Numbered from the stretch's first letter, positions 1-11,465 are shown. The stretch: DNA of 27,187 nucleotides from Gnetum montanum (GCA_015680685.1 MNCI01006908.1:153338-180524), one strand, 5' to 3'. Notes: generated by a model not told the origin, from the letters alone. Made by a program: numbers and translations.

Positions 1-1020
1 TTGGACATGTCAGTAATGATATGGAATGGTTTGGACTAGTCAGGAGATTGTAGAATGGGTGTTTCTACTAGCTTCTATTTCAGGGTTTGGAAAGCTAATT
101 CGCATTCCCTGGTCCACTCGAAAGATATGTCCTTTTTCGTTAATTCCACCAATAGTTTGGCAACCTTTGAAAATTTCTCAATAAATCACCTATAGTGGCT
201 AGTATGTCCAAGGAATGATCAAATATCTTTGACAGTTTCTGGTGGACAGGTAATTCCTTGGATAATTTTGATTTTCTCAGGGTCTACCTCTATCCCTATG
301 TGTGAGATTTTATGCCCTATACTATGTCTTCTTGGACCATCAAATGGCTTTTCTGCCAATTGAGCCTCAAATTGGTTTCTACACATCTTTTTAACACTTG
401 CTCCAACCGGTCCAAGGCTTGATCAAAGTTTGCTCCATAAGTGGAGAATTCATTCATAAAGACCTCCATGCCATTCCCTATTTGCTATTGGAATATGCTT
501 AGAACTAGTCATTGAGATGTTGCAGGGGCATTGCACAAGCCAAACAACATCTATTTGTATGCGAACATTTCCCAAGGACTAGTGAATGTAGTCTTGGCTT
601 GGTCTTCTGGGGTTATTTATATTTGGTTATATCTATTATATCCATCCAAAAAATTGTAATAGTGATGTCTTACGATGGTGTCTAAGACTTGGTCAAAAAA
701 TGGTAATGGAAAGTGATCTTTGAATGTTGCCATATTTAGTAGCCTAAAATCTATGCACATCGTTCATTTGCCTCCCTTTTTAGGCATAATAACTAAGGGG
801 CAAACCCATTTGCTATTAGCAATGGGGTATATGAACCCAGCCTTGAGAAGCTGTTCGATTTCTTCCTTAACTACTTGCTTCAGGTTAGGGTTCAATTGCC
901 TCTGCGGTTGTCTATAAGGCTTCATGGAGGGGTCAATGTAAATTCTATGTTGGTATATCCTAGGATCTATTCTAGTTAATTCAAGATATGACCAAGCGAA
1001 GCCTTCTAACCATTTATTTA
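1..1020 (-). pseudogene. Reverse transcriptase and start of RNase H, copy A (degenerate)
   Basis: The minus strand of about 190-910 encodes the RT palm and fingers in several broken pieces. Recognisable blocks match copy C: the substrate-binding KKGGK region, the FPLP and GYSGYN blocks and the LGH(T) block near 200. The catalytic box at 449-460 reads F-M-N-E instead of F-M-D-D, so both metal-binding aspartates are gone. Below about 190 the RNase H domain begins and leaves the window. In-frame stops occur throughout. This is a pol remnant that could not support reverse transcription. Confidence 0.8.
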
Positions 1021-1029
1021 TTACCTTTA

Positions 1030-1920
1030 GTAGTTCTTCTTTCTATTGAGGAGCAAGCTTAGCGTTGATAATTACTGGTTTTCCATTTTTAAGGAACGTG
1101 AATTCCATACCGGTGGGCAATGGTTTCAGCTCGAGGGGCTCTTGCTTAAATTTCTCAAGGATTTTCAACTTCCTCCAATTGATATTTTCAAGGTTAAGAC
1201 TTCGAAGTTGATGGTGAACTTGCTCTAATGTTTCTATGCTATCAATGTATGCACAAGTCAAGCCCTGAGTTAGTTCCATGCATATGAGTGAACTGCTTTC
1301 TTGATTAGCTGTCAACCATTCGGTGTCTTCCTATCATGTGGCTACTGTATACAGGAATCTTTGTATGTTAATCACTTGTGCACACTTATTGCATGTAGGC
1401 AATGCTAAACTTTGCACAAACCATGACCTTTGCAAGCAATTACACCCTATTTCACTGTATGTGATGCATGAAAATTTCTTCTTCTCGATCTTTTCGAATG
1501 TATTTTCCTTTGATATTTCTAGGGAAAGATCGCGGATTCCTAGGCATGCATCGATGGTGCTTAGCCTTGCTCTTCCCATTATGATTGGGAAGTCCCCTTT
1601 ACCGTTGTTTACCTGAATCACTAGGAAGTCAACTGGGTACGACCACCCACAAACAGTGGTAACAATGTCTTCCACCAGTCCCAATGGGACAATGATGGAC
1701 TGGTCGGCCAACTCTAGATGGATGTTGCTCTTTTTCAATGGAGGTAGGTTCCAGGCCTTGTACATTTCTTGAGAAATCAAGTTAACACTGAAACCTGAAT
1801 CCAAAAGAGTTGCACGATGCATTTCCAATGATTTGTAAGTATATCAAAGGACTCCCAGGATCAGAGAATTTCCTGGGAAGATGGCCAGCTTTGATCCAAT
1901 TAGTAACGACATGTGTTAAC
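1030..1920 (-). pseudogene. Aspartic protease and pre-RT linker, copy A
   Basis: Two open stretches on the minus strand (1334-1828 and 1043-1315) carry the retroviral-type protease and the linker to RT. The catalytic triplet lies in LLDSGFSVNLIS, at about residues 9-20 of the first stretch. The downstream flap and hydrophobic core include GDFPIIMGRARL. In Ty3/gypsy elements this protease cuts the Gag-Pol polyprotein. The D-S-G triad is intact here, but the reading frame breaks on both sides. Positions 1743-1747 (GGTAG) are the undisturbed equivalent of the target site hit by the insert in copy B. Confidence 0.8.
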
Positions 1921-1989
1921 ATGACCATATGCGTTGAGTGTGATGGTTGAGTTGAAGGAGGCTCCGAAGTTTTGATGGATACTGAGGCG

Positions 1990-4443
1990 TCTACGGAATT
2001 AGTTGCTTATGATTGCAAGGGCTTGGTTGGACTATTGGTTCTAAAGAAAGGTATTTTCTTCATGTGGTTGTTGGAACCAATAGTAAGTTGAGAGTTAACA
2101 ACCCTCATGGTGTTACATTGCTACGGCTAGATAGGGATTTCACCTTGCATCACAGGAGCAGGTGGTAGTTGAACTATTGGTGGAAGAGATGCAGCTAGAT
2201 GAGAAGGATGATATGCTTAAGAAATATTGCCTCTAGAAGAGGGAGTCCCATAATACTCGTCGGCTTGGTAGTGAGGTTGAGGAGTGACGTGTCCAGTAGA
2301 GTCATGTGGGGAGATTAGCTACTACATGTAATATCCATACAAGTCAAGTTTCTGGTAAGGATACTATTGCCTTGGTGGTGGCATTCCCCATGATTGTGGG
2401 CATTGCCACTATTGATATTGCTCAATAAATTATGGTGGAGTTCCACTGGGATAATACGTTAAGGGTTGGTGGAATTGTCATGGGTTACCTTGGGGGTAAG
2501 GTAACCTTCAGGGTGTTTGCCATTTGTTCAATCATGGGTTGAGTGCATACACCCCAAACTCCTAAAGATGTGAGATTATAGGGAAACATCTCTTAGGGTG
2601 GTTATATTGACATATCTCGCATCCACTATCATTGTCTGTTTCCAAATCCACAACCTATTCAATGATGGAAACTTTGCCCTTACCCTTGCAACATGCATGT
2701 TCATCTTCTCTTTTTTTCTTCTTTTTTTGTGATCACTACCTTGCTCTCTAGACTCCTCTACTATGTTAAGAATAGACTGAAATCTATTGTCTAGGGAATC
2801 CGACATTTGGTCTACCTTTTTCAAAACTTCTGATGTCATCTTTTGGATAGGAAAAGTTTTCCTATTCACCATCTCTTTAAGTGGTGACTCTTCTTCATCC
2901 TCACAAAATCTTACTCCCCTCTTCCGAGGGAAGGATCTTAGTTATACTCTTCAACACTTTCTCTCTTTTGTAGCTTACCTTCTTCCTTAGCAACTTGCTC
3001 CAACAATCTTTGGATTTGATGGAACCTAAGCATGGATAGTCTTCCTTGGGCATAAGTCCCAAGGGTTCTTCTCATTTCATGCCTAAGCTCATCTATGAGA
3101 TGGCATAGTTGATCCCTTTACGAATAACCATGGCTAGGACAATGATATAACAGTGCATAGTATCAGCCCATGGCAACATCCAAGGGTTCATGTCCTCCTT
3201 GTTTCTAGCCTTAGATTTGCTTTTGCAAGTTGGACACTCGAGAGTACATTTGGTACTTATTGTTGAATAATTCTAACATAGTACTTCATCTACAAATAGA
3301 TTCTAGTTCTAGGGACTAGTACTAGCTTTTCACTTCTTTAACTAGTATCTACGGGAACAACTTAAGTTTTTTCCATTCGTTCTCTATGTTTTGTAAGGCA
3401 CACGCATCATGGAATGCTTGTAAATGATTTTAAGGATCAGCGTTGTATCCCCCTTCAAATCATGGTATGTTGTTCATATCTAATCTCTTGATCCTACTAT
3501 CTTTCTGATGCCTTGTTGGAATTCTAACAGCCTTAATTATGTCCAACATACTTCAAGTAGTAAGGAGGGGTTCATTTTGATTGTCTCGTCCATGGTGTCT
3601 ATGATGCCTACATTGTTCCCTACTCTTCCTTCTTCTATGTTGTGACTCTCTAGAGTGCCCTCGTCCCCTTTCCTGGTTGTTTCGTCTATGACTTCCACTT
3701 TTCCTACCTTTATCCCCATGGTCTTTTTCTTTATGACAATGTCTAGATATTGAAGAAGAGGGTGAAGAAGAAGGAGAACCGTCACCATGACGGTGTCTGC
3801 TACCATCTCTTCTACAGTCTTGGCCTCGATTGTGATTGCAATCAAAATGTCCACCTTTATCATGAGTTTGTGTCCCTTTTTCAGACCCTTTTTTCCCATG
3901 GGTATCAAAACCTAGGTTATGAATAGTGGAATGAAGGTTTTGATACACAACCCCTTGGCCAAAGTTAAGGGGAGGAACATCATTGTGTGGGTGACTGCTT
4001 GAGGTAGGTTCACCATCCTCATTTTCGCTTAAGACATGTGGGGCATCCTGGGACCACTTACCCTTCAAATACTTATAATGTCTCTCCTGTTGTAAGTCCC
4101 TTTGACATTGTGCCTCCATGGGATGGTATTCTCTCAAGTCATGATCTTACACAACATATTCTACATGTAAGTGTGGCATGTCAATTTGTGTGAGGGCACG
4201 AAGAAGCATGCTTGGTACTGAATGATCAAGAGGTAACACTATGTTACCTTCTAAGTCTCACCAACGCAGTTGTTCATCTTAATGGAGGATAAAGGTGAAG
4301 TCTGGTATATACTCATTGGGATGAATATATACAACTCGAACTTTTTGAGGGACTGGCGGATCAACGTCATGTGTATTACACTGCCAACTGTTTCCTATTT
4401 TAGACCTAGGTGGTGAGGTGCTTTCATGTGAAGAAGGAGACAT
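1990..4443 (-). pseudogene. gag region, copy A
   Basis: The region starts at an ATG at 4443 on the minus strand. An N-terminal block, DEY/NEY followed by PDFTFILH near 4285-4320, is shared by all three copies. The longest open piece (3553-4137) is 194 residues. Its C-terminal two thirds are rich in Arg, His, Ser and Asp, including GDGSPSSSPSSS and many R/H-S dipeptides. After about 3500 comes a gag core with the FEGGYNA-type block, then an acidic/lysine-rich segment (2576-2872) with coiled-coil character, then a C-x2-C-like stretch and a proline/glutamine-rich tail. A canonical CCHC zinc knuckle was not found. Several stops interrupt it. Confidence 0.7.
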
Positions 4444-4560
4444 ACTTTTCTGTTCAGTGTGCAATGTATTCTTGTTTATTATTTTCTCAACCAACCCTAA
4501 GGGTTCATTCCAATGATGTGAATGATTTCCTATGTTCTAGTTAATGCACAAACAACTAAG

Positions 4561-4578
4561 TCCCTAGAAATGGCGCCA
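4561..4578 (-). other. Primer binding site, copy A (decayed)
   Basis: On the minus strand it reads TGGCGCCATTTCTAGGGA, one base inside the LTR. The first seven bases match the 3' end of plant tRNA-Asp(GTC); the middle has diverged from TGGCGCCGTTGCCGGGGA. Its position beside the LTR and the better-preserved site in copy C support the call. Confidence 0.7.
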
Positions 4579-5343
4579 ATGATGTGCGGCAAGGTACCTC
4601 TACGCTCAACCATATGAATATGAGTGTTTCACGCATGATCCATTTGAATTCCAAGGACTAAGTGCTTATGCACCCTTGTGGAACAAGGATGGGTTGGTTG
4701 ATCGTTATCTTCCCAAGCTTACTTGTATGTCACGATTATATGGTTAAGTAAGCTTAAGGCATATGATTTTTATAGCTTTTTTGTTTTTATGTCCTGTGCA
4801 AGTAGGGAAAGAGAGGGGTAACTAAGTTACTAATTTAACTTAACTACTCATTAACTAAGTTCTAACTAATCCTAACACCAGCATCTGTTCTCACTTGTTG
4901 TACACATCCTAAACCAATGCAACACTACTAGGATTAGAAAACACTAATCGTTACTAGGTTACCAAGTGTTACATGCATGCTCGAAGTGATTGTACTAAGT
5001 GTAATTTAATGATTTGCTTAATTGATCAAAATGAATTGCTATGCTAATAAAAGAAATGTAAAGTGCATAAAATAAAATAAAATAAAACAAATGCATAAGA
5101 AAATAAAATAAAATAAATGCGTAAGAAAAAAAATCTCAAGTGTTGCAAGGATGAATTGAAGAGCTCGTCTTTATTGCTGTACACAAGGTGTGCTCAAGTA
5201 CATAATGATCAAATAAAGATCTATCCACACTTAGGCTTCCTACTATGAGGCACTTGGAAAATACTCTAACTTTCAAACAGACTACAAGAATTTCGCTACT
5301 TGACTACTAAAAGACTTTTCGTCAATTGTGTGCTTGGGCACTA

Positions 5344-5351
5344 TATTTATA
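5344..5351 (-). promoter_or_regulatory. TATA box of LTR A
   Basis: The minus strand reads CCTATAAATATAG. LTR B has the same motif at the matching place, so this is probably the core promoter of the retrotransposon transcript. Confidence 0.6.
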
Positions 5352-5363
5352 GGCTTGGGAGAA

Positions 5364-5589
5364 ACTACTCTAATAATTAGAGTAATTGCTCTAATAATTA
5401 GAATAATTGCTAAAGTACCCACTAGAGTAACCACTCTAATAATAATTAGAATAACTACTAGAGTAACCACTCTAATAATTAGAATAACTACTAGAGTAAC
5501 CACTCTAATAATTAGAGTAATTGCTAGAGTAACTACTCTAATAATTAGAATAACTACTAGAGTAACCGCTAGAGTAACCACTCTCATCA
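5364..5589. repeat. Palindromic minisatellite filling U3 of LTR A
   Basis: Tandem units of about 33 bp alternate CTCTAATAATTAGA and ACTAGAGTAAC blocks. Two copies (5367-5383 and 5502-5518) contain the near-perfect hairpin ACTCTAAT-A-ATTAGAGT; other copies differ by one base in the stem. The array occupies essentially all sequence upstream of the TATA box. It generates artefactual open frames on both strands made of repeated Ile/Val/Thr/Leu/Arg, which are not coding. Confidence 0.85.
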
Positions 5590-6723
5590 ACTAGCAATAC
5601 TATGGCCTAGCCACAGCATTGCCATCCTCCAGCCCTTACCATTACCTAGGCTTGGAAGAGCATCCAGCAGCATGGCTCCCCACCATGTTGTTGGGTTTGC
5701 TAGCTCCTATCCTTGGTGATGAGTCCTGAGCACCTACATTGCTAATTCCTTCAACCATTTGGGTGCTCACTTTCGGTGTGGTTACTAGAGCTTTTGCAAC
5801 TTACTACCACTGATGCCCACACTAGCCTTCTTGCTTTGGACACTACATGCACCTACAACTGACATGGAACTTATGGCCCTTACAATGCCCTCGTAAACAA
5901 GAGTTTGCTCTCATCTCACATGGTGTGGTTATTTTGCTTATTTTCTTTGTGTTTCATTTGCAAGATGAAGCCTCAACAATGGTTGTTTAGAGATGCATTT
6001 CATCGCAGTGGCAAGTTACCGCACTACTCTAATGTGTTTGCTTTGACTCGCCATGCTACTCAAGAGTGCACATCTCTATTACCCCATTATAGCCTACTCA
6101 CATTTACCCCTTTACCTTACATTTTCCTACATTCCTTGCAAGTTTCTCCGATGCACATGGTACCCTTCTTTTAGTCAGCCACAAAACCCATGATGGACAT
6201 AACACAACTCATCCCATGGGGAGCCTTTCTGGGCTAGTCAAAGCCCAAGCAAATGTAATGTAACTCATCTCAGGGAGGAAACACCTATCCTATAGATGAA
6301 ATACAGTTTCCTCTAAACAAATTTTGTTGGGTAGCACGTGGTCCACTCAGCAACACATATCTTCCAATTCCAAAAAAAAGGGAAGAAACGAGAAAAAATG
6401 AGATAAAACAACTGCCCAAGCAAAAATAGCAAAGTTTTTGTTTCACAGCCAGTCTAACCCTAGATCGACCATCTCACAAGCATTTTGACAGGATATCAAA
6501 ATCAAAAGGGCACGCCATCCCCATATGTTAACTCCCTTACAAGCTCTCCAAGGAGGGATCATGATTTGGCAATAAGCCATCATGGTATCACATCCTACAG
6601 CCGCATGCATAATGAGCACCCTACCCAATTATTATCCCTTAGTCCATCTTCTTAACCTACTCCCTACCATACTTTATTAAGTTAGCACTCTTAAGCATAG
6701 TGAAGTGTTGTCTAATTAGATAC
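5590..6723. other. Unassigned intergenic or old-repeat sequence
   Basis: No domain, LTR end or RNA gene was recognised. A purine-rich stretch lies near 6366-6408 (runs of A with GGGAAG and GAGA). It could be a polypurine tract in another context, but no LTR start follows it directly. Open frames of 60-90 codons here show no recognisable protein character. Confidence 0.5.
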
Positions 6724-6849
6724 TGATGAGTGGTTTTAGTGTCATGTTTGCCATGGTGTTTCGTATTCTTTATCGACATCTCTCAAGCCACTCTTATAGA
6801 TGTCAACAAAGAGGGGCCAATGAAACACCATCAATTTTAGGCCTTAGCA

Positions 6850-7480
6850 CTTCAATTGCAAATTTTTCTAAGTGTCAAAACTTGGTAGATTTTTCTTAAG
6901 TGTTGGTGCTACGCTCCCCAGCATAGCTAGCATAGCATGCATCAAGGCCTATTTTGCAAAAATTTTCTAAGTGTTAACAGTAGTTGCATGAAAAATTTTT
7001 CTAAGTGTTCTACTATGCTCTCACTTTGCCTACTACACTCCAGAGTGTAGCTAGCATAGCACATACATCCATGGCCAATTTTCCCAAGTGCTAACTAGAA
7101 TTTTTCAGGATTGCTTGGGATGGATGAAATAGTTTGGCAAATTTCCTATCTCCTGAATTTCTACACTCCAGAGCGTAGCCAGCATAGCACAATTTTCAGT
7201 GGCTAGTTTTGCATAAGTGTTAAGTAAGAGGCTGTCAAGCTAGCTTGGCATGGAAAATACATTTTGGCAAATTTTCTAACTCCTAAGGCTACCTCTCCTA
7301 CTACACCCTAGAGCATAGCCACCATAGCATGAAGGAAAACTATAGATTCTATCAAATTTTTCAAAGTATCTCTACTACACTCCAGAGTGTAGCTAGCATA
7401 ACCAGTGCTAGACATCAAAATTTTGCAAAATTTGACTAAGTATTATATTACACTCTAGAGTGTAGCTAGCATAACACTAA
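6850..7480. repeat. Array of spaced hairpin repeats upstream of a TATA box
   Basis: About six related units are present. The best read CTACACTCCAGAGTGTAG (7033-7050 and 7375-7392), an 8-bp stem with a 2-base spacer. Variants lie at 7161-7178, 7301-7318 and 6908-6940. The unit at 7449-7464 is a perfect 16-bp palindrome (TACACTCTAGAGTGTA). Each is followed by an AGC(T/C)AGCATA(G/A)C block. AT-rich motifs of the type AATTTTTCTAAGTGT sit between units in the left half. Unit spacing is 73-140 bp, so this is not a head-to-tail minisatellite. Confidence 0.8.
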
Positions 7481-7926
7481 AGAAAAGTCTCTAACAGCCT
7501 CCAAAAGCCTCCAAAACTTAGCATCAACCTTTATGTCATCTCTAACATTCCTTTAGCAAGCAAGACCAACAATTTGTATTTCTTTTACATCCTCATTGAT
7601 CCTCCAAATTGTACTTACACTTGACCCTACTTGAAAGAGGGGAAGACGTAGTCTTGGAGCGTAGCCTTCAAGTAGCACTATTTTTTGCACTATTTGCAAG
7701 TACATTTTGGTCATTCAAACACTGGCACATGTAGTCTTGGTAGTGTAGCCACAGCTCAATGGTCTCTAGGGATTTGTTCCAATACTCTAGAATGTAGCAC
7801 TTTGTTACTCCCATGGGAGCATAGCAAGGGTTTAGCGTGGCCCCACTTACCCTCACACCATGTGGTGCCTAATTTACATTTTGTAGTAACCCTAGCTTAA
7901 TCCACATTTTGCACTAACCCTAGCCT

Positions 7927-7934
7927 TATAAATA
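7927..7934 (+). promoter_or_regulatory. TATA box of putative LTR X
   Basis: CCTTATAAATACCCC is a textbook plant TATA context. It follows the hairpin array by about 460 bp and fixes the likely orientation of X. Confidence 0.5.
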
Positions 7935-8641
7935 CCCCTACGTTTAGCATTCTAGGGGTTGGCAAATCAAAAGAGCATTAGGCATTTTGGCATTTTGAGC
8001 ATCTTTTAGGATTCTTACACCTGAGCACACTTTGGTACTTTGGCACTTTCCAAAACCTTGTTGGACTACTAGTGCACACTATTTAGCATGCAGTCCACCA
8101 TTGTACCCATGGAACACAGCAATAGCTAACCTAGCAAGTTCAATTCCCACAATAGTTGCCAATTCCACATCCTGAATGTCCCAAAGATTGTGACTACATT
8201 GCTATGTTGCCACTATGCCTACCTATACACCATGTACCACTCTCACCTCTTTTCCTGCAATAGCTACACTCCCCCATCTAGGGTGGTACATTTTCATTCT
8301 TAAGTTCTATTGCATTTTTCAAGCACTCTTTCTTTGGCACTTAGCATAGCACTCACATTTGCTTTACTATTTTTCATGTATTTACATGTTTACACTATTG
8401 TTCTTAAGCTGGGACACCTTGCTACGCTCTGGCTTAGCCGATCCCGATGCCCACATGTAACATTTTGTAAACCCCCTTCCACACATGTTTATCATAACAC
8501 CTAATAAGTCCCTATCTGATCAATAAGACTATTTAGGGAACCTCATCTTTGTTTTCTAGCACGGCCCTCGCATGGACTTGGGGTTAGGCTATACACCCAC
8601 TAACCTCTTGGTGTTCCAACCACCAATTTTTTCAGTCATCA

Positions 8642-9360
8642 CAATAGGATGTTGTTAATTTATGTTTCACCCCCAAGCATTGCATCAACTTTCAAAAGGT
8701 GGCACCTATAAAATGAGTTTTATTGTCAAAAATCAATGCACATGGCACAAAAAACCTATTTATAATATGTTGTTATACAAATCAAGTAGCAGTGAATGAT
8801 GTACAGTTAGTTACAGCTACTACTTTTTCCCATTTGATGTAATAGTTGACTATTATGATGATGTATGCCTTTCCATTGGACATGGGTGTGATGGAACCCA
8901 TGAAGTCTATGTTCCATATGTCAAAGGAATCTAGTGGTTGAATCCATTATTGAGGATCCTCCATTCAAGTGATCATCCCACCATCTCATTGACAGTGCTC
9001 ATAGGATTGGATAAACTGGTGGACATCCTTGAAGATTGTAGGCCAATAGTATCTTGTCATTAGGATTTTTATGTTCATGTGTCTTCCTACATAATGGCCT
9101 CTACAAGGGCCTTTGTGAGCATCCTAGAGAATGTGCAATTGGTCCACATCAAGGACACACTAACAAACTAGGCCATTGGCACACACCTTGTAAAGGTGTT
9201 TGTTGATTTCCATGAAGTACTTAGCTTGATGAAGAAACTGTTGTTTCTTCCTAAAGTCTAGATCTTGTGGCATCTCTTGAGTGAGAAGGAAAATGAGGAT
9301 GCCATTGTACCATTTTGATTTAGCAGGAACTTAGTCATTTATTGCTCTTGTAAAGAGGAT
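8642..9360 (-). pseudogene. Integrase, copy B (truncated)
   Basis: The minus strand of about 9110-9330 matches the HHCC finger of copy C (HKGPCRGHYVGRH-type block), but one of the two cysteines of the CERC pair has become tyrosine. The DDE core follows: the first Asp lies in the IDFMG block near 8905-8915 and the second Asp in FDNKTHF. Homology ends about 40 bp later, before the catalytic Glu, at the edge of LTR X. The protein would join element cDNA to host DNA; this copy cannot. Confidence 0.75.
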
Positions 9361-9399
9361 TTTGTCTAAAAATTGATCAAAAAGTAGACTCTCCTCCTC

Positions 9400-10700
9400 T
9401 TTATTATCCCATATTAACCGAGAGAGATGGTTAGTGATCACATTCTCAGTTCCTTTTCGATCTACCATTATGAGATCAAATTCCTACAAGATCACAAGCC
9501 ACTATATGATACAAGGGCTCATCATTGGCTTATTCATTACTGTGATCTGTGTGCAAAAACACTTTCTAGCCAAGCACATAGTGCCTAAAATTCTCTAGAT
9601 CATACACCATTTCCATTAGTTCTTTGTCAGTTGTGGTGTAATTCAATTGTGCATCCACAATGCTTCAGCTTGTGTAGTGAATGTAATATGGACATTTCTT
9701 ATCATCCAACTATGTAAGCATGGCTTCCAAGGCATAATTAGATGCATCTATCATTATATGAAATGGTATGGACCAATCTAGTACTGTAGAATTGGAGTTT
9801 CTACAAGTTTTTCCTTTAGCTATTGGAATGCATGTTTGCACTCCTTGGTCTAGATGAATGGAGCATCTTTCTTTGTAAGCTCGACCAATGACTTTGCAAT
9901 CTTAAGGAAATTCTCTATAAACTATCAGTAGTACCTAGTGTGTCCAAGGAATGATCAGATGTCTTTAACTATCTTTGGTTGGCATGTGATTCCTTGGATA
10001 ACCTTTACCTTTTTTGGATCTACCTCAATCCCTTTTTACAAAATTTAATGCCCTAATACTATGCCCTACTAGACCATTAAATGGCTTTTCTACCAATTAG
10101 GCCTAAGGTTTTTTTTAACACATATTTTTAGTACTTGCTCAAATGTAGCCCCATGGGTAGAGAAGTCATCCATAAAGACTTCTATCCTACTACCAATCTA
10201 CTGTTGAAAAATATTAAGGACCAGGTGTTGAAATGTTACAGGGGCATTGCATAGACTAAATGACATCTTGCAAAATGCGAAAGTCCCCAAGGGACTCATG
10301 AATGTTGTTTTGACCTAATCTTTTAGTGCAATCTGGATTTGGTTATAGCCACTATAACCATCCAAGAAGTTATAATAGCAATGCCCAAATATAGTGTCCA
10401 ACACTTGGTCCATAACTGGCAATGGAAAATGATCCTTAAATGTTACCATATTCAATAGCCTAAAGTTGATGCAAACCTACCACTTGCCACCTTTCTTTGG
10501 CACAATTACAAGTGGGATAACCCACTCACTATCCACGATGGGATAGATGAACCCTACCTTGAGGAGATGTTCTATTTTCTCCTTAATGATTTGCTTCAAC
10601 TTGAGGTTCAGCCACCTTTGCGACTACCTTCTTGGCTTCATGGCTGGGTCAATGTAGATATGATGCTAGCATCTCCTTGGATCAATTCCAATCAACTTAG
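9400..10700 (-). pseudogene. Reverse transcriptase and RNase H, copy B (degenerate)
   Basis: RT runs from about 10650 down to 9930 and RNase H from about 9930 to 9430 on the minus strand, by block-to-block resemblance to copy C. The catalytic box F-M-D-D is intact at 10165-10176, unlike copy A. The LGHT(R) block that ends RT lies near 9935-9955. Stops and frame breaks leave no long open frame. Confidence 0.75.
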
Positions 10701-10739
10701 GATATGACCAAGAAAAGGTTGTTGGCCATTTTTTGACCA

Positions 10740-11465
10740 CCTTTAATAGCTTGTCTTTTTTGAGAGAGAGAGAAATATTTGCATTAATTATAACTAGCTT
10801 ACCATTTTTAAAAAATGCATACTCCATGTTGGTTAGTAGAGTTTTTAACTCTAGGGGCTATAGCTTGAAATGACCAAGGATTACCAACTCTTCCCAATAG
10901 GTATCATCAACTTCATCATCATAGAGTTGGTGATGAACTTACTCAAGTTCATCCATGCCCTTGACATAAGCACATCTCAGGCTCTCAGTAGGTTCCATGC
11001 ATAGTGTGTTCTTATTAGAGTTAGTTATCAATCACTAGATGCCCTCTTGTTTTGTAGCTGCTATGTACAATCACCATTGGATATTGGTTTCATGTGCACA
11101 CTGATTACATACTTTAATGAATGTTCTTTTAATGGATCAAATTTTCTACATGTAATTACACCCATTATCACTGTACGTGATGCATTGAACTCATTTTTTT
11201 TCAAGTTGTCCAAATTTTTTCTGGTTGGAGATTTCCAAGAGGATGTCCCTAATGCCCATTCATGCATCAACAATGCTTAACCATGCATGTTCCATAATTA
11301 TGGGGAAGTTGCCTTTGTAGTTTTCTACCTTGATCACTAGAAAATTAGCAGGATAGGACCACCCAAAAATTGTAGTCACAATGTCCTCCACTAATCCCAA
11401 AGGGACAATAAATTGACTGGTTTGCCAATTCTAAAAAAAAAAATTCTCTTCTTGAGAGGTGGTAG
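10740..11465 (-). pseudogene. Protease C-terminal part and linker, copy B
   Basis: From 11465 downwards the minus strand continues the protease just after the active-site region: a P-P-L-K-K block, a V-P-L-G block and an E-D-I-V-T-T block are readable against copies A and C. A run of A/T at 11433-11442 has expanded. The segment is separated by the insert from the part containing the active-site Asp, which lies at 14804 and above. Confidence 0.75.
11461..11465. repeat. Target-site duplication, left copy (GGTAG)
   Basis: GGTAG here and at 14799-14803 bracket the insert. The homologous site in copy A (1743-1747) has one GGTAG, and copy C has CTGCC (reverse complement GGCAG) at 22084-22088. A 5-bp duplication is typical of LTR-retrotransposon integration. 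Confidence 0.85.

Larger units (their letters stand above)
1..5589 (-). mobile_element. Ty3/gypsy (Athila-like) retrotransposon copy A, 3' end outside window
   Basis: Read on the minus strand, the order is 5' LTR (4580-5589), PBS, gag, aspartic protease, RT and the start of RNase H, which runs off at position 1. The order and the protein resemblances (an LLDSG protease, an RT with an FMDD-type box, an Athila-like wording of the RT core) place it in the non-chromovirus OTA branch of plant Ty3/gypsy. Copies B and C in this window are the same family. The reading frame is broken by many stops, so the copy is dead. The lineage name is inferred from motif resemblance; a domain-based classification could move it to a sister lineage. 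Confidence 0.85.
4580..5589 (-). repeat. 5' LTR of copy A
   Basis: The boundaries are set by the LTR terminus next to the PBS (plus-strand TGATGTG at 4580) and by CTCTCATCA ending at 5589, which is the inverted TGATGAG start. Length is 1,010 bp. On its own strand it consists of a short U3 (5352-5589, almost all palindromic minisatellite), a TATA box, and a long R-U5 with an A/T-rich tract (about 5066-5120 in plus coordinates). It aligns with LTR B and with the downstream half of LTR C, for example around the shared AACGATTAGTGTTT block with C. Confidence 0.8.
6724..8641 (+). repeat. Putative LTR X (solo or 3'/5' remnant)
   Basis: The segment starts TGATGAGTGG and ends TTCAGTCATCA, giving a TGATGA/TCATCA inverted terminus like the LTRs of copies A-C. 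It holds a hairpin array, then a strong TATA box at 7927-7934 in plus orientation, as expected for U3-R-U5. At 8642 the degenerate integrase of copy B resumes at once, which supports a real element end there. The flanking 5-mers (GATAC on the left, CAATA on the right) do not match, and no PBS follows. The left boundary is therefore less certain. Confidence 0.4.

Noticed and set aside
720-917. Plus-strand 65-codon frame, and similar short plus-strand frames in 1046-1616
   Set aside because: They lie antisense to RT and protease of copy A.
5282-5594. Open frames on both strands rich in repeated Ile/Val/Thr/Leu/Arg
   Set aside because: They are direct translations of the 33-bp minisatellite of LTR A.
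6366-6408. Purine-rich tract as a polypurine tract before a 3' LTR
   Set aside because: No LTR start follows it; the next LTR-like terminus is over 300 bp away.
6850-7480. CRISPR-like spaced repeats
   Set aside because: Units are imperfect, spacing varies from 73 to 140 bp, and the context is a plant LTR.
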